Positions 26,901 through 36,456 of a stretch of DNA of 54,026 nt are shown piece by piece (the stretch's first letter is position 1; the number at the start of each line of letters is the position of its first letter). Under the pieces are notes generated by a model. It made no database searches, was not told where the DNA came from, and saw only the letters and a list, made by a program, of their open reading frames with translations. The translations under genes were made by a program, and so were the position numbers. This stretch comes from Flaviramulus sp. (GTDB taxonomy: Bacteria; Bacteroidota; Bacteroidia; Flavobacteriales; Flavobacteriaceae). The stretch lies in NCBI RefSeq assembly GCF_013001275.1, contig NZ_JABDMV010000069.1, positions 1 to 54,026 of the forward strand, written 5' to 3'.

Positions 26901-28493
26901 TTAAATTGTTAACACCAAAAACTCGCTCTTCAAGGGGTCTAGATTTTCTATAAGGTGCTCTATCAATGTCACGCCGAATTCTAAATAAAACTCTGAAAAG
27001 TTGGTATTTCTTTCTTGTAAACTTTCATTAGGGAATAATGCGTTTTGAATTTCTATCATTCTCGAAACATGATCTGACAGTTTCTTTTTTTGAGCTTTCA
27101 ACAAGCGTTTTTCAAGGTTTTCCAATCCTTTTAACTGCTTTACTTCTTGAGCTTTTACAGCACCTAAAAAAGACTTATCGGTTTGTTCAGCTAATTTATA
27201 TAAGTCTTTAAATTGATTTAATAATAGTTCTTTTTGAGGCGAAAAATCAATATCAATATTGGATATTTCTCTTACTTTATTGTTAATAAACGCGTCTCGT
27301 TTTAAAAAAAGATTTTGATTTGAAATATTTAATTTTTGAAGTTTTTTTTGCTGACTTTCTGTTTGAATTAAAACTGAATTACGTAATAATAAAATTGGAA
27401 AAGGCACTTTCGCATCATCAAAAAACTGTTTTAATTGAAACCAATATGCTAACTCACCACCACCGCCTATATAGCATAAGTTTGGTAAAATAACCTCTTG
27501 GTATAACGGGCGCATGATAACATTTGGTGAAAACCGTTCAGGATGTTCTGATAGCACTTTTTTTATCTCACTCTTGCTGAATATAATATCAGTATTTAGA
27601 ACTTTATAAACACTTTCTTCAAAAACAATACGCTCTCTTAATTTATCTTTTAAATAAAATAAATTAATTTCTCTTGGGTTTACTTGAATATTATAGCTGT
27701 CGTCTAATAATTCATTTGTTCTAGAAACTGCTTTAAAAGATGATTGATTAAATAATTCCTCTTCAACGAATGGAATAAAAAGTCTTTTTAAATCCGCTTC
27801 ATTGGCATCTATAATTACTAAGCCATAATCATCAAATAATTCATTGGCTAAAAAACGTGTGGCATCAGTTAAATTATCATGTTCTAAATAAGTCTTTTTA
27901 AAAATATTTTTTAAATATTCTGCATTTTTTGTTTGTCCTAAATCTTGTGAAAATAAATTAAAAACAGCTTCTAACCCTTCAGTCGACAACTCCCCAACAG
28001 CACCTGAAACCTCTTTATTCCATTGTACTTTCTTTCCTTTAAAATTGAAATAGTTTATTTCCTCAAAATCATGATCTTCGGTAGCCATCCAATATATGGG
28101 TACATAATTGTATTTAGGATATTTAATTTTTAATTCTTTGCAAAGATTTATTGTTGAAACTATTTTATATAAAAAATAAAGCGGGCCTGTAAATAAATTA
28201 AGTTGGTGACCTGTGGTAACTGTATAGGTATTAGTTAGATTTAAACTTTCAATATTTTGATTCGTTATTTCTGAAGTTTCAAAATTGACATATTGACTTT
28301 TTAGAGTTTTAACTAAAATGGATCTGGCTTCTTCAGAAAAGAATAATTCTTTTTCTTTTAACTGTTTTTTAAAATTTTTAAGGTTTGGAAATCGATTATA
28401 AAAAGGCCTTAAATCTGATTTTTTATCTAAATAATCACAAATTAATGATGAAAAATAGCCGGTTTTATAAAATGGAATACTTTCTTGTTGCAT
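26901..28493 (-). CDS. bshC: Bacillithiol biosynthesis cysteine-adding enzyme
   Basis: BshC adds cysteine to glucosaminyl-malate in the last step of bacillithiol synthesis. The 530-residue protein matches the family: TVTTGHQLNLFTGPLYFLYKI near residue 110, IYWMATEDHDFEEI (about 153-166), then YIGGGGELAYWFQLK and a C-terminal coiled coil. Length is normal. It precedes guaA by about 50 bases on the same strand. BshA and BshB are not in the window. Confidence 0.95.
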   Translation of the reverse strand: MQQESIPFYKTGYFSSLICDYLDKKSDLRPFYNRFPNLKNFKKQLKEKELFFSEEARSILVKTLKSQYVNFETSEITNQNIESLNLTNTYTVTTGHQLNLFTGPLYFLYKIVSTINLCKELKIKYPKYNYVPIYWMATEDHDFEEINYFNFKGKKVQWNKEVSGAVGELSTEGLEAVFNLFSQDLGQTKNAEYLKNIFKKTYLEHDNLTDATRFLANELFDDYGLVIIDANEADLKRLFIPFVEEELFNQSSFKAVSRTNELLDDSYNIQVNPREINLFYLKDKLRERIVFEESVYKVLNTDIIFSKSEIKKVLSEHPERFSPNVIMRPLYQEVILPNLCYIGGGGELAYWFQLKQFFDDAKVPFPILLLRNSVLIQTESQQKKLQKLNISNQNLFLKRDAFINNKVREISNIDIDFSPQKELLLNQFKDLYKLAEQTDKSFLGAVKAQEVKQLKGLENLEKRLLKAQKKKLSDHVSRMIEIQNALFPNESLQERNTNFSEFYLEFGVTLIEHLIENLDPLKSEFLVLTI

Positions 28494-28545
28494 ATTAAAA
28501 ATAAAATCATGTAAATATACAGCTATTATGATTTTTGGTTTCTAA

Positions 28546-28576
28546 AAATTTAGTTAATAATAATTTAACTAAATTT
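28546..28576. repeat. Perfect 12-bp inverted repeat upstream of the esterase gene
   Basis: AAATTTAGTTAA (28546-28557) and its exact reverse complement (28565-28576) are separated by seven bases (TAATAAT). The repeat lies between the divergent bshC and esterase genes, 26 bases before the esterase ATG. It may be an operator or an mRNA hairpin. Confidence 0.6.
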
Positions 28577-28602
28577 ACTTAATAAGCTAAACTATTATAA
28601 AT

Positions 28603-29388
28603 ATGAAAAGAATTAAAATTAAATATTTGCTTTTAGTCTTTTCTTTAATTCTAACAAATTGTGGTGAAAAAAGCACCGATATTATTAACTCTCGAACATA
28701 TAACGATGTTAGGGCAGATTTTCAAAATTTAAATTTCACAACCGGAGTTAATGATGTTACTCTACTAAATATTAATAATTTTTTATGGAGTTTTAGAGTT
28801 ATAATGCCGAATGTAAATTTCACAAATAATAATAGACCATTAATTATAGCTTTGCATAGTTTCTCGGGCGATAATACGGATGCACATAAAGCTACAGCAT
28901 GTTATATCGAACCTGGATACGAAAGTTTAGATGCAATTATTATAAGCCCAAATGCGGGAAGTTTTCTATGGGAAGATATTATTAATCAAGAACAAATACT
29001 ATCATTAATTGATTTAGCCGTTACATACTTACCAGTAAACTTAAAAAGAATTGTCGTTACAGGATATAGTGCAGGTGCTAATGGTAGCTGGTTTTCTGGA
29101 GAAGTACAACCTAATGTTTTTTCAGCTGCTATTCCAATAGCGAGTTCATATAATACAATCACAAATGGCAACCCTAGACTCATTGAAACACCCATGTATG
29201 TAATTCATGGAGAAAATGACGATTTTTTTCCTTTAAATCTTACTCAAAATTGGGTTAACCAAGCTATTGAAGCTGGTGGAAATATTACATTTGTTATTGC
29301 TCCTGATTTAAATCATTTTCAGCCTTGTCTTTATGTCGAATATATACAAGAAGCTGCTAATTGGCTAGTGAACGATATATGGAACTAA
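28603..29388 (+). CDS. Alpha/beta-hydrolase lipoprotein (PHB depolymerase/LpqC-like esterase)
   Basis: The 261-residue protein has a lipoprotein signal with Cys20 (LTNC). The alpha/beta-hydrolase fold shows IALHSFSGD (oxyanion region), nucleophile S156 in GYSAG, acid D206 or D207 in HGENDDFFP, and H238 in DLNHFQPC. It resembles feruloyl/acetyl-xylan esterases and polyhydroxybutyrate depolymerases. An outer-membrane or periplasmic esterase acting on polymers or xenobiotic esters is inferred. It has its own upstream region with a 12-bp inverted repeat and is not obviously in an operon. Confidence 0.85.
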   Translation: MKRIKIKYLLLVFSLILTNCGEKSTDIINSRTYNDVRADFQNLNFTTGVNDVTLLNINNFLWSFRVIMPNVNFTNNNRPLIIALHSFSGDNTDAHKATACYIEPGYESLDAIIISPNAGSFLWEDIINQEQILSLIDLAVTYLPVNLKRIVVTGYSAGANGSWFSGEVQPNVFSAAIPIASSYNTITNGNPRLIETPMYVIHGENDDFFPLNLTQNWVNQAIEAGGNITFVIAPDLNHFQPCLYVEYIQEAANWLVNDIWN

Positions 29389-29442
29389 TTTATTAAATAA
29401 TACTTGATTGATTAATTAATTTTATACTTTAACTTTTGATTC

Positions 29443-30234
29443 ATGATAGATTTCTTGCTTACTAGTGACGCCATTATGGCATTGCTAACATTAACTTTTT
29501 TAGAAATTATTTTGGGTATAGACAACATTGTGTTTATATCAATCGCCGCTAATAAATTACCTGAACAACAGCGATCCAAAGCCACAAACATTGGATTAAT
29601 ATTGGCCATGGTTCAACGGATTATATTACTCTTTTTTGTGAGTTTTTTAATTGGTTTAAAAGAACCGTTTTATGTTTTAGATTTATCGTGGTTACATCTC
29701 GCAATTAGTTGGCAAGCCCTTATACTTTTTACAGGCGGATTGTTTCTTATTTACAAGAGCACATCAGAAATTCATGAAAAAGTGGAGTTGCCAAATCACG
29801 ATGAAAATAATTTAAATAAAAAAAAGGTTAAAAGTTTATCTCAAGCCTTAGTTCAAATTCTTATAATTGATTTTATCTTTTCAGTTGATTCAATTTTAAC
29901 AGCCGTTGGGATGACCAATGGATTACATCCTAATCATAATTATAATTTAATGCTAATGATAATAGCTGTGGTTATCTCGATAATTATTATGATTGTTTTT
30001 GCAAACCCAATTAGAAAGTTTATTGATATGCATCCCAGTATTCAATTACTTGGCTTAGCGTTTTTAATTCTTATCGGTTTTATGCTTATAACCGAGGCTG
30101 CACATTTATCGCATACATCAATATTTGGAAATGAGGTTGGAGCCATACCAAAAGGTTATTTATATTTTGCCATAGCTTTTTCACTATTTGTTGAGTTTCT
30201 CAATTTTAAAATCCAGAAAAAGAATAAAAATTAA
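29443..30234 (+). CDS. TerC family integral membrane protein
   Basis: The 263-residue inner-membrane protein has about seven to eight transmembrane segments. The family motif LEIILGIDNIVFIS (about 20-33) has Glu21 and Asp27, and a second conserved DFIFSVDSIL segment lies at about 146-155. The acidic residues in membrane helices suggest metal ion transport; TerC relatives export manganese or support tellurite resistance. Which ion is moved here cannot be read from the sequence. The neighbours on both sides are separated by more than 50 bases. Confidence 0.93.
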   Translation: MIDFLLTSDAIMALLTLTFLEIILGIDNIVFISIAANKLPEQQRSKATNIGLILAMVQRIILLFFVSFLIGLKEPFYVLDLSWLHLAISWQALILFTGGLFLIYKSTSEIHEKVELPNHDENNLNKKKVKSLSQALVQILIIDFIFSVDSILTAVGMTNGLHPNHNYNLMLMIIAVVISIIIMIVFANPIRKFIDMHPSIQLLGLAFLILIGFMLITEAAHLSHTSIFGNEVGAIPKGYLYFAIAFSLFVEFLNFKIQKKNKN

Positions 30235-30357
30235 CATATCAGTCTAAAAATATATAACATATGTTAATCATTTCTTAAATAACTAAAACTAACTGATTGT
30301 TAGACAATTAAATTATATTTTTTTCGTAACTTAAGTGCGCTTCCAAAATTAATAGTT

Positions 30358-31623
30358 ATGAAAAATGTAATTCGATTATCAATAATATATGTATGTTCTC
30401 TGTTTTTATTTATTGTAAATATAAAGGCGCAAACAGAAACTACAGAAGTTTTTAAAGAAATAGAAGGTAAAGTAATTGATTCTAATTCCAAAGACCCATT
30501 AATTTTTACTGATATACTCATCAATGACTCAAATATTAGTACGGTAACTAATACAGATGGTGAGTTTTTAATTAAAATACCAGAAAAATATTTTGATGGA
30601 ATAATAACCTTTTCTCATTTAGGGTATCAAAAAAAAGAAATACTCATATCATTGATAAACAATAATGATAAAATAACGTTAACGCCTGCTATTACTGAGT
30701 TAGATGAAATTAATATTTTAACTATTACAAAAAATGCCAGGGCACTCGTTATTGAAACATTAAGTAAAAAAAGTGAGCTTTATAATACTGAAAATACATT
30801 AATGACCGCTTTTTATAGAGAAACCATAAAAAAAAGAAGACAAAATGCTTCACTTTCTGAAGCCGTATTAAAAATTCATAAACAACCTTATAATAACCAA
30901 AGAAATGACCATATAGTACTTGTAAAAGCTCGTAAAAACACTGATTATTCCAAACTCGATACTTTGGCTTTAAAGCTTCAAGGTGGTCCATTTAGCAATC
31001 TATACACTGATATTATAAAATATCCTGAATATATTTTTACTGAAGAAAATCTTCCTTTATATAACTTTAGTTATGATAATTCTACTAGGATAAACGACAA
31101 GTTAATTTACGTAGTAAATTTTAAACAAAAGGAAAATAATACAACCCCATTATACTTTGGTAAACTTTACATTGATGCAGAAACATTAGCGCTAACAAAT
31201 GCTGTTTATGGTTTGAATGTCTCTAACAGAGAGTTATCTAGTCAAATGTACGTACGTAAAAAACCAAGAAAAGTTGATGTATATCCAACCGAAGCAAACT
31301 ATCGAGTAAACTACAGAATAAAAGATGGTAAGTGGCAATATGCGTACAGTAACATTTCACTTACATTTAAAGTAAATTGGAAAGGAAAATTATTTAACAA
31401 TATTTATACATTAAGTAGCGAAATGGCTGTAACAGATTGGGAAGTGAACAACAATAAAATAGTTAAAAATAGAAACCAAATATTACGACCTACAAGTATA
31501 ATGAGTGAAAAAGCCTCTGGTTTTTCGGATCCAAGATTTTGGGGTCCTTATAACATTATTGAACCAGAAAAATCAATAGAATCTGCGATAAAAAAAATAC
31601 AAAAACAATTAAAACGAACTTAG
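30358..31623 (+). CDS. Exported carboxypeptidase-regulatory-like domain protein
   Basis: The 421-residue protein has a signal peptide (ends near NIKAQ, residue 25). An N-terminal CarboxypepD_reg beta-sandwich covers about 32-110: GKVIDSNSKDPLIFTDILI, TNTDGEFLIKIP and FSHLGYQKKEI. The C-terminal domain opens with MTAFYRETIKKRRQNASLSEAVL, a pattern common in Bacteroidota outer-membrane-associated proteins. Function unknown; envelope location inferred. A related protein is encoded at 37651. Its stop is one base from the convergent parC stop. Confidence 0.82.
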   Translation: MKNVIRLSIIYVCSLFLFIVNIKAQTETTEVFKEIEGKVIDSNSKDPLIFTDILINDSNISTVTNTDGEFLIKIPEKYFDGIITFSHLGYQKKEILISLINNNDKITLTPAITELDEINILTITKNARALVIETLSKKSELYNTENTLMTAFYRETIKKRRQNASLSEAVLKIHKQPYNNQRNDHIVLVKARKNTDYSKLDTLALKLQGGPFSNLYTDIIKYPEYIFTEENLPLYNFSYDNSTRINDKLIYVVNFKQKENNTTPLYFGKLYIDAETLALTNAVYGLNVSNRELSSQMYVRKKPRKVDVYPTEANYRVNYRIKDGKWQYAYSNISLTFKVNWKGKLFNNIYTLSSEMAVTDWEVNNNKIVKNRNQILRPTSIMSEKASGFSDPRFWGPYNIIEPEKSIESAIKKIQKQLKRT

Positions 31624-31624
31624 A

Positions 31625-34279
31625 TTAAAATAAGGTTATTTGGCCTTTATCATCTAATTCGGAATCGTCGTCGGACTTTTTCGTATTTTTAGGTTCTTCT
31701 TTTGTAGTATCATCTATTTCAATCGTTTCTTCATCCACAACTTCTAATTCATCAGCATGTATTTCTTTAGGCGCTTCGTAAGGAAGTGGATCTAAAATAT
31801 TTATATGTTTCACTTTTTCTTTTGTAAGCTGGTTGCCTAATGCTGAGATTCCTTTTATTGCAATAAACTCTTCTAAATTAATAACTAAATTATCTTTACG
31901 ATCTTTCCCCCGCACTTTGGTAAACTCAACTTCAGCCATTGGTTTCCAATCTGTTGAAACTATTTCTAATTGCGATTTAGCATGGTCTGATATAAAAGAT
32001 TCTTCTTTTCCTTCTTGTTCAATTATAAACCGTTTTATATAGTACAATTCCTTTTCCCCATTAAAATATATGGCAGAAATTGGCTTTTTAGGGACCCATT
32101 TTTCCAATACAATCATATCATCATCAAAATGCATAGTAACTTCGGGTGTTACCGTTTTAATCATTCCAGATTGCGTAATAATTAGCAATTTATCTTCTCC
32201 TCGAAACTCTCCAACAAGTTCGCCTCTACCATCAACATTTAAGCGTTGAACTGTATCATCAAACCAAATTTTACGAGGTTTTAAAGTTGAAACACCTTTT
32301 TCTTTTAGCTCTACGCGTTTTACAGTATACTTTGTAACTAGATTACCTTTTGATACTCTCCCTTTTATACGAATATCTGCAAAATCAATATCCCATTTAA
32401 GCTTTTTAATACTCCCAGCTTGCCTTAATAAAATAGTAACGACTTCTGCTTCACCATTGGGGTTTGCAGAAAAATATAATACCACCGAAGATTTATTTCC
32501 ACTGGTTAAATCGTATTCTTTATCTCGAGTTACACCAGTAACTGCAAATCGTTTAATATACGAAGGGCCACCTTTACCATCACGATAAATCATATTGTAT
32601 ACCGTGCGCTTATCTTTCTTTTTAAAGACGGCAACATGGAGAATATCTTTACCAACAAAGGTTTTTGAATCTACTTTGGTTATCATCATTTTACCTTCTT
32701 TGGTAAATACAATAATATCATCTATATCACTACAATCGCAAACATATTCATTGCGTTTTAATGAAGTTCCAACAAAACCTTCCTCTCTATTTACGTATAA
32801 TTTAGTGTTTCTTATAACAACTTTTGTAGCATCTACATCATCAAAAGTTCTTATTTCAGTTTTTCGTTCTCTTCCTTCGCCGTACTCTTTTTTAAGCCTT
32901 TTAAAATATGTAATCGCATAATCTATTAAATTAGCTAAATGATGTTTTACTTGAGCTATTTGATCTTCTAAAGCCTCTATTTTCTGTTGAGCTTTGTCAA
33001 TATCAAATTTTGAAATGCGTTTAATTCGAATCTCAGTTAATCGTACTATATCGTCTTCTGTGATGGCTCTTTTTAAATGCTTAATGTGTGGTTTTAATCC
33101 TTTATCAATTGCACTTATAACACCTTCCCACGTTTCTTCTTCTTCAATATCGCGGTAAATTCTGTTTTCAATAAAAATACGCTCTAATGATGCGAAATGC
33201 CATTGTTCTTCAAACTCACCCAGTTTTATTTCTAACTCTTGTTTTAATAACTGAACAGTATTATCTGTTGAGCGACGAAGCATTTCAGTGACTCCAACAA
33301 ACAATGGTTTATTATCTTCAATAACGCAGCCTAAAGGTGAAATAGATGATTCACAATTAGTGAACGCATACAACGCATCTATAGTTTTATCAGGAGATAA
33401 CCCTGAAGGTAAGTGTATTAAAATTTCAACCTCTGCAGCTGTATTATCTTCTATCTTTTTAACTTTAATTTTTCCTTTATCGTTTGCTTTTAGAATAGAA
33501 TCAATTAATGACGATGTTGTTGTAGCAAAAGGTATTTCGGTAATAACTAAAGTATTTTTATCAAGCTGAGAAATTTTTGCTCTTACGCGTACTTTTCCAC
33601 CTCTTAATCCATCGTTATAATTAGAAAAATCTGCAATTCCGGCAGTCGGAAAATCCGGTAAAATAGTAAATCGCTTTCCTTGTAAATGTTTTATTGAAGC
33701 ATCAATAAGTTCTATAAAATTATGTGGTAATATTTTTGTTGAAAGTCCAACCGCAATTCCTTCACCTCCTTGAGCTAGCAAAAGCGGAAACATAACTGGT
33801 AAATTTACAGGTTCTTTTCGGCGGCCATCATAACTAGCTTGCCATTCAGTTATTTTAGGATTATAAACAACATCTAAGCCAAATTTAGAAATTCGAGCTT
33901 CAATATAACGAGATGCTGCAGCACTATCTCCAGTAAGAATATTACCCCAGTTTCCTTGTGTGTCAATAAGTAAATCTTTCTGACCAATTTGAACCATGGC
34001 ATCTGCAATACTAGCATCACCATGTGGATGATATTGCATGGTATGACCAACAATGTTCGCTACTTTATTATAACGTCCATCGTCCAAATCTTTCATTGAA
34101 TGCATGATACGACGTTGTACTGGCTTAAAACCATCTTCAATAGCAGGAACAGCACGCTCAAGAATCACATAAGATGCATAATCTAAAAACCAATCTTTGT
34201 ACATTCCAGTAATTCTGGTAATGGTTTCTTGAGGCTCGTCTTGTTGGTTTTTTAAATCGTCGTTTTCTTCTTCAATCAT
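31625..34279 (-). CDS. parC: DNA topoisomerase IV subunit A
   Basis: Type IIA topoisomerase subunit that cleaves and rejoins DNA, acting with ParE to decatenate chromosomes. The 884-residue protein has the catalytic Tyr125 in AASRYIEAR and PVQRRIMHSM upstream. The GyrA-box-free C-terminal beta-propeller ends in an acidic tail. In the quinolone-contact region the sequence is HPHGDASIAD, so the position of E. coli GyrA Ser83 is Ala89, while the Asp87 equivalent is kept (Asp93). ParE lies upstream, with a 44-residue basic ORF between the two. Confidence 0.96.
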   Translation of the reverse strand: MIEEENDDLKNQQDEPQETITRITGMYKDWFLDYASYVILERAVPAIEDGFKPVQRRIMHSMKDLDDGRYNKVANIVGHTMQYHPHGDASIADAMVQIGQKDLLIDTQGNWGNILTGDSAAASRYIEARISKFGLDVVYNPKITEWQASYDGRRKEPVNLPVMFPLLLAQGGEGIAVGLSTKILPHNFIELIDASIKHLQGKRFTILPDFPTAGIADFSNYNDGLRGGKVRVRAKISQLDKNTLVITEIPFATTTSSLIDSILKANDKGKIKVKKIEDNTAAEVEILIHLPSGLSPDKTIDALYAFTNCESSISPLGCVIEDNKPLFVGVTEMLRRSTDNTVQLLKQELEIKLGEFEEQWHFASLERIFIENRIYRDIEEEETWEGVISAIDKGLKPHIKHLKRAITEDDIVRLTEIRIKRISKFDIDKAQQKIEALEDQIAQVKHHLANLIDYAITYFKRLKKEYGEGRERKTEIRTFDDVDATKVVIRNTKLYVNREEGFVGTSLKRNEYVCDCSDIDDIIVFTKEGKMMITKVDSKTFVGKDILHVAVFKKKDKRTVYNMIYRDGKGGPSYIKRFAVTGVTRDKEYDLTSGNKSSVVLYFSANPNGEAEVVTILLRQAGSIKKLKWDIDFADIRIKGRVSKGNLVTKYTVKRVELKEKGVSTLKPRKIWFDDTVQRLNVDGRGELVGEFRGEDKLLIITQSGMIKTVTPEVTMHFDDDMIVLEKWVPKKPISAIYFNGEKELYYIKRFIIEQEGKEESFISDHAKSQLEIVSTDWKPMAEVEFTKVRGKDRKDNLVINLEEFIAIKGISALGNQLTKEKVKHINILDPLPYEAPKEIHADELEVVDEETIEIDDTTKEEPKNTKKSDDDSELDDKGQITLF

Positions 34280-34288
34280 TAAAGCTTG

Positions 34289-34423
34289 TTAATTTTTTGG
34301 AGAACCGTTAAGGTAAGTTCTTCCTTTTTTTCTACGCTTTTTTGCATTATCGGTAATATTATGAGCATGCAAATGGTCGTACGACCTTTTTTTACCTTCT
34401 TTTTTATCCTTTTTATATAACAT
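34289..34423 (-). CDS. Small basic protein encoded between parE and parC
   Basis: An ATG-to-TAA frame of 44 residues reads MLYKKDKKEGKKRSYDHLHA, then a Lys/Arg-rich middle (NAKKRRKKGRTY) and ends LNGSPKN. It begins 18 bases after the parE stop and ends 9 bases before the parC ATG, on the same strand, filling the gap as a normal operon member would. It has about 16 Lys/Arg and only 4 acidic residues; the predicted pI is very high. I do not recognise a family. Nucleic-acid binding is plausible from composition alone. Confidence 0.6.
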   Translation of the reverse strand: MLYKKDKKEGKKRSYDHLHAHNITDNAKKRRKKGRTYLNGSPKN

Positions 34424-34441
34424 GATGCGGTATATTTTATA

Positions 34442-36298
34442 TTAATTTTCTTCTATAATATCCAATTCCACTTTAAGATTATCGATAATAAACTCTTGTC
34501 GTGTTGGTGTGTTTTTCCCCATATAGAAAGATAACAAATCTTCAATAGACATATTGTCGTCCAACATTATTGGATCTAATCGAATATTATCGCCAATAAA
34601 ATGTTTAAATTCATCAGGAGATATTTCACCAAGACCTTTAAATCGTGTGATTTCCGGTTTGGGTTTTAGCTTATCAATAGCATCCCGTCGTTCTTCATCT
34701 GAATAGCAATAAATTGTTTCTTTTTTATTTCTAACTCTAAATAATGGTGTTTGTAAAATATACAAATGCCCTTCTTTTATAACCTCCGGAAAAAACTGAA
34801 GAAAGAATGTAATTAACAAAAGTCGAATATGCATTCCATCAACATCGGCATCCGTTGCAATTACTACATTATTATAACGTAAATCTTCTAAAGATTCTTC
34901 AATATTTAATGCTGCTTGAAGTAAGTTAAACTCTTCATTCTCATAAACAATTTTTTTACTCAATCCGTAGCAATTTAAAGGTTTTCCTTTTAAACTAAAA
35001 ACCGCTTGTGTGTTTACGTCGCGTGATTTTGTAATACTTCCCGAAGCCGAATCTCCCTCGGTAATAAAAAGTGTAGATTCTAAATTACGTTCATTTTTTA
35101 TATCACCAAAATGAACTCGACAATCGCGTAACTTTTTATTATGAAGACTTGCTTTTTTAGCTCTGTCTTTTGCTAATTTTCGAATACCCGAAAGTTCCTT
35201 ACGCTCGCGTTCTGCCTGCAGAATTTTACGTTGTATTTTTTCTGCAACTTCCTGATTTTTGTGTAAAAAATTATCTAAATAGGTTTTTACAAAATCGTTT
35301 ATATACGTTCTTACAGTTGGCAAATCACCACCCATATCTGTAGATCCTAATTTAGTTTTTGTCTGACTCTCAAAAACAGGTTCCATTACTTTTATAGCAA
35401 TGGCAGTTACAACTGATTTTCTAACATCTGAAGCATCATAGTTTTTACCATAAAACTCACGAATAGTTTTTACAAATGCTTCTCTAAATGCGTTTAAATG
35501 TGTGCCTCCTTGTGTGGTGTTTTGTCCATTAACAAAACTATGATATTCTTCGCTATACTGCGTTTTACTGTGTGTTAATGCTATTTCAATATCATCACCT
35601 TTTAAGTGAATAATAGGATACAACCTATCAGATTCATTGATGTTTTCGCTTAATAAATCTTTTAATCCGTTTTCACTATAATATTTTTCGCCATTAAAAA
35701 CTATAGTTAAACCTGGGTTTAAATACACATAGTTTTTAAGCATTTTTATAATATACTCGTTTCTATATTTATAGTTTTTAAAGATGACTTCATCCGGAAC
35801 AAAAGACACTTTGGTTCCTTTTCGACGCGAGGTATCATCTAACAAATCTTGATTAGTTAAGTTACCTTGCTCAAATTCCGCTGAAGCACTCTTATTATCA
35901 CGTGTTGATTCTACTCTAAAAAATGAAGACAACGCATTTACCGCTTTTGTTCCAACACCATTAAGTCCAACTGATTTTTTAAACGCTTTTGAATCATACT
36001 TTCCGCCTGTATTCATTTTAGAAACTACATCCACTACTTTCCCTAAAGGAATACCCCGACCATAATCTCTTACAGTAACTTTTGTGCCTTGAATAGAAAT
36101 CTCAATAGTTTTTCCAGCGCCCATAACATACTCATCAATCGAGTTGTCAAGAACTTCTTTTAAAAGAATATAGATACCATCATCTGGAGAAGAGCCGTCT
36201 CCCAATTTACCAATATACATTCCTGGACGCATACGGATATGCTCCTTCCAGTCAAGTGAACGTATATTATCTTCGGTATATTTGGTTTCAACAGCCAT
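34442..36298 (-). CDS. parE: DNA topoisomerase IV subunit B
   Basis: ATPase subunit of topoisomerase IV, 618 residues. Seen are the GHKL ATP site (N52 in [18 protein letters not shown] at 77-84, GLNGVG at 111-116) and the transducer QTKTKLG (312-318). The TOPRIM metal motifs are EGDSAS (414-419) and DADVDG (483-488). The short length without a long insertion fits ParE rather than GyrB of Gram-negatives. It is followed by the small basic ORF and parC in one operon. Confidence 0.96.
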   Translation of the reverse strand: MAVETKYTEDNIRSLDWKEHIRMRPGMYIGKLGDGSSPDDGIYILLKEVLDNSIDEYVMGAGKTIEISIQGTKVTVRDYGRGIPLGKVVDVVSKMNTGGKYDSKAFKKSVGLNGVGTKAVNALSSFFRVESTRDNKSASAEFEQGNLTNQDLLDDTSRRKGTKVSFVPDEVIFKNYKYRNEYIIKMLKNYVYLNPGLTIVFNGEKYYSENGLKDLLSENINESDRLYPIIHLKGDDIEIALTHSKTQYSEEYHSFVNGQNTTQGGTHLNAFREAFVKTIREFYGKNYDASDVRKSVVTAIAIKVMEPVFESQTKTKLGSTDMGGDLPTVRTYINDFVKTYLDNFLHKNQEVAEKIQRKILQAERERKELSGIRKLAKDRAKKASLHNKKLRDCRVHFGDIKNERNLESTLFITEGDSASGSITKSRDVNTQAVFSLKGKPLNCYGLSKKIVYENEEFNLLQAALNIEESLEDLRYNNVVIATDADVDGMHIRLLLITFFLQFFPEVIKEGHLYILQTPLFRVRNKKETIYCYSDEERRDAIDKLKPKPEITRFKGLGEISPDEFKHFIGDNIRLDPIMLDDNMSIEDLLSFYMGKNTPTRQEFIIDNLKVELDIIEEN

Positions 36299-36456
36299 AA
36301 AATTCAGTAAAATTAAATGATAGGACGCTAATATAAGACAACGCTATAAAAAATGAAACAGCGGTTGCACAAAGTAATTAACAATATATAATTGTTTTTG
36401 TTGAGAATGTAAATTAACGCAACGTTATCTTTTCTTGAAGAATAGTATTTCTTGAA

